64,000 nt of DNA from an uncultured Desulfovibrio sp. GTDB lineage: Bacteria > Desulfobacterota > Desulfovibrionia > Desulfovibrionales > Desulfovibrionaceae. Below are positions 62,249 to 64,000 of this stretch, in pieces (the first letter of the stretch is position 1; each line of letters opens with the position of its first letter). The DNA lies in NCBI GenBank assembly GCA_910587035.1, contig CAJUMQ010000001.1:106113-170112 (forward strand), read 5' to 3'. Below the pieces are notes generated by a model. It made no database searches and was not told where the DNA came from. It saw only the letters and a list, made by a program, of their open reading frames with translations. The translations under genes were made by a program, and so were the position numbers.

Positions 62249-63481
62249 ATGTCCAACGCCATTCTCGTGGTGGGCGGAGGCTTTGCAGGCCTGACCGCGG
62301 CCATTGAAGCGGCAGAACTGGGCCATGAGGTTTACCTTGTGGAAAAAAGGCCCTGGCTGGGTGGCAGGGTTGCCCAGCTTACAAAATATTTTCCAAAACT
62401 TTGCCCGCCCTCCTGCGGCCTGGAAATCCAGTTCCAGCGCATCAGGAAGAACCCGGCGATAAAATGTTTCACCATGGCCCAGCTTGTGGGGCTATCCGGC
62501 AAAAAGGGGGACTACACGGCCCGGGTGCGATTAAATCCCCGCCATACTGCCCCGCACAATGTCGATTTCAGCCTGCTGGCCTCCACTCTCGAGGGTACGG
62601 CGCCAAGCGAATTTGAGCTTGGGCTGGGCTGCCGCAAGGCACTCTACAAGAGCATGCCTTTTGCATGGCCTGCCAGATGGGTGCTTGATCCCGCCACCCT
62701 TTCCCGTTCCGATGCGGCACGGGTTGCAGGCAACAAATATCTTGACATTGGTGAAGAGGCCAGAGAGATAGAGCTGAATGTCGGCGCCATTATTGTGGCC
62801 ACAGGCTGGCAGCCTTATGACATGAGGAATCTTGCAAATCTTGGAGCTGGCGGGATTCCCAACTGTATTTCCAACATGCAGATGGAGCGGCTGGCCTCGC
62901 CCTTTGGCCCCACAGGAGGCGTAATCCGCAGGCCAACAGATGGCAAAACACCCACAAGCGTGGCCTTTGTGCAATGTGCCGGCTCCAGGGATCAAAATCA
63001 TCTTGGGTACTGTTCATATATCTGCTGTATGGCAACCTTCAAGCAGTGCCTGTATCTGACAGAGCAAAATCCGGCTGTCCAAATTACAGTATTTTATATA
63101 GATTTGCGCGCCCCGGGCAGATATGTGAATGTGCTGGAGAAAGTCCAGGCTCTGCCCAATGTGCGCTTTATAAAGGGCAAGGTGGCCGAGGCCCAGGCAG
63201 CAGACGGCAATGTGCGCCTGCTGGCGGAGGATGCCATAGCCGGACGCAAGCTGGATCTCGAATTTGAACTTGCTGTTCTGGCCACAGGCATGCAGCCCTC
63301 ACTGGCAGATGGCAATCTCCCGCTGCCTATTCCCCTGGATATGGATGGATTTGTGGCTGGTGGCGAGGAGGCGGGCATTTTCACTGCCGGTTGCGCGCGT
63401 ATGCCCCTGGATGTAAGCCGCTCCGCCCAGTCCGGCACTGCGGCCGCCCTGAAAGCGGCACAAACGGTAAAAGGGAGGTAG
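62249..63481 (+). CDS. qmoA: Quinone-interacting membrane-bound oxidoreductase subunit QmoA
   Basis: QmoA is a flavoprotein of the QmoABC complex that passes electrons from menaquinol to APS reductase. The 410-residue protein resembles heterodisulfide reductase HdrA. It has the FAD motif I-L-V-V-G-G-G-F-A-G-L near the N-terminus, E-K-R-P-W-L-G-G-R-V-A-Q-L, a Cys cluster (L-C-P-P-S-C-G-L-E), F-V-Q-C-A-G-S-R-D-Q and C-S-Y-I-C-C-M-A-T. The site A-G-G-A-G-G precedes the ATG. qmoB begins six bases after its stop. Confidence 0.95.
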   Translation: MSNAILVVGGGFAGLTAAIEAAELGHEVYLVEKRPWLGGRVAQLTKYFPKLCPPSCGLEIQFQRIRKNPAIKCFTMAQLVGLSGKKGDYTARVRLNPRHTAPHNVDFSLLASTLEGTAPSEFELGLGCRKALYKSMPFAWPARWVLDPATLSRSDAARVAGNKYLDIGEEAREIELNVGAIIVATGWQPYDMRNLANLGAGGIPNCISNMQMERLASPFGPTGGVIRRPTDGKTPTSVAFVQCAGSRDQNHLGYCSYICCMATFKQCLYLTEQNPAVQITVFYIDLRAPGRYVNVLEKVQALPNVRFIKGKVAEAQAADGNVRLLAEDAIAGRKLDLEFELAVLATGMQPSLADGNLPLPIPLDMDGFVAGGEEAGIFTAGCARMPLDVSRSAQSGTAAALKAAQTVKGR

Positions 63482-63486
63482 GCGGG

Positions 63487-64000
63487 ATGGCCGGAAAAAT
63501 TGGCGTCTATTTTGACCTCGCGAATATTGGCGGCCTGGACGCCGCAACACTTGCAAAAGGGGTTGAGGAAAAATGGGGCAAGCTGACACCTGTTGTCAAA
63601 AGTGTCCCGGTTCTGGCAGAGAGCGTCCAGCAGATTTCTGATGACATCATTGAACACGCCCTCGATGGCGTACTGCTTTGCGGCGCATCTCCCAGAGTGG
63701 ATGCGGATCTGTACCGCTTCAAAAATGCCGATGGCAAAGCAATCCAGGTTGGGCATGTCAATCTGCGCGAGCAATGCGTGCTCTGCTATCGCAATCCGGA
63801 CAATACCCCTGCCGACCCCGGCAATCCCCCCAATCTTCTGACGCTTATGGCCAGGGACTATGTCAATATGGGCATAGTGCGGCTGCAAAAAACCGAATAT
63901 GGCGAGCCTGCCATTGTGGAAGGCGTCAAAAGGATACTTGTCATTGGCGGCGGCTGGACAGGAATGCATGCCGCAAGGGAGGCTTCCACAAGCGGTTACG
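63487..64000 (+). CDS. qmoB: Quinone-interacting membrane-bound oxidoreductase subunit QmoB, 5' part only
   Basis: The frame runs off the right edge after 171 codons. It starts with A-G-K-I-G-V-Y-F-D, behind G-G-G-A-G-G. Residues ~145-157 contain an FAD-type glycine motif, I-L-V-I-G-G-G-W-T-G-M. The HdrA-like start and the position directly after qmoA identify it as QmoB; the HdrA and MvhD-like parts of the protein lie beyond the window. Confidence 0.93.
   Translation, partial: MAGKIGVYFDLANIGGLDAATLAKGVEEKWGKLTPVVKSVPVLAESVQQISDDIIEHALDGVLLCGASPRVDADLYRFKNADGKAIQVGHVNLREQCVLCYRNPDNTPADPGNPPNLLTLMARDYVNMGIVRLQKTEYGEPAIVEGVKRILVIGGGWTGMHAAREASTSGY

Noticed and set aside
1..64000. tRNA, rRNA, insertion sequences, prophage genes, CRISPR arrays
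   Set aside because: I looked for T-loop motifs, transposases, phage structural genes and spaced repeats and recognised none. A tRNAscan or covariance search could still find a diverged RNA.

Overview
The window looks like a chromosomal segment of a dissimilatory sulfate-reducing bacterium of the Desulfovibrio type. The basis is the adenylylsulfate reductase pair aprB-aprA followed by qmoA and the start of qmoB at the right edge, together with anaerobic cobalamin genes (cbiD, cobL, cobM), a class III anaerobic ribonucleotide reductase and a C-GCAxxG-C-C family protein. No rRNA, tRNA, CRISPR array, insertion sequence or prophage was recognised. The assignment is by gene content, not by a database search.

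Layout, left to right. (1) 1-5496, minus strand: the first 1832 codons of a giant modular surface adhesin that runs off the left edge. (2) 5868-12413, minus strand: an orphan VirD4/TraG-like ATPase, a secreted 13-residue-repeat protein, a periplasmic propeller-like protein, a cupin, murA and a DsbA-type thiol oxidoreductase. (3) 12569-14975: parA and parB, separated by a reverse-strand zinc-ribbon gene. (4) 15316-24546: a glycogen cluster (debranching enzyme, GT4 glucan synthase, GH57 amylase, and one 1420-residue glycogen synthase-phosphorylase fusion). (5) 24923-30695: aroK, a lipoprotein-like gene, a VWA-OmpA protein, two unknown genes, glpX and long structured intergenic regions. (6) 36785-30706, minus strand: a tightly packed GAF-mreB-dapF-like-cbiD-cobL-cobM operon. 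(7) 36961-44038: an overlapping operon of an unknown protein, rsmE, rarA, a PlsC-like acyltransferase and a zinc/manganese-type ABC transporter. (8) 44162-49970: a C-GCAxxG-C-C protein, speB, panB, hldD and a chemotaxis receptor. (9) 49971-53466: a cobalamin riboswitch followed by a split nrdD and nrdG. (10) 53577-59269: an orphan CcrM-like DNA methyltransferase, glpK-glpF, an AMMECR1 protein and argD. (11) 59517-64000: aprB, aprA, qmoA and qmoB (partial).

The most notable signals are these. The anaerobic NrdD appears to be naturally split, with its glycyl-radical tail encoded as a separate 59-residue ORF. The split gene lies behind a cobalamin riboswitch, in a window that also encodes cobalamin synthesis. 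A glycogen synthase and a glucan phosphorylase are fused in one chain. A DapF-fold protein with both catalytic cysteines sits inside the cobalamin operon. A dispersed intergenic repeat made of two hairpins occurs at 26164, 28666 and (half copy) 54697; the last copy supplies the 3' end of the methyltransferase gene. Gene starts were chosen by Shine-Dalgarno position and family alignment from memory, and several differ from the longest open frame.
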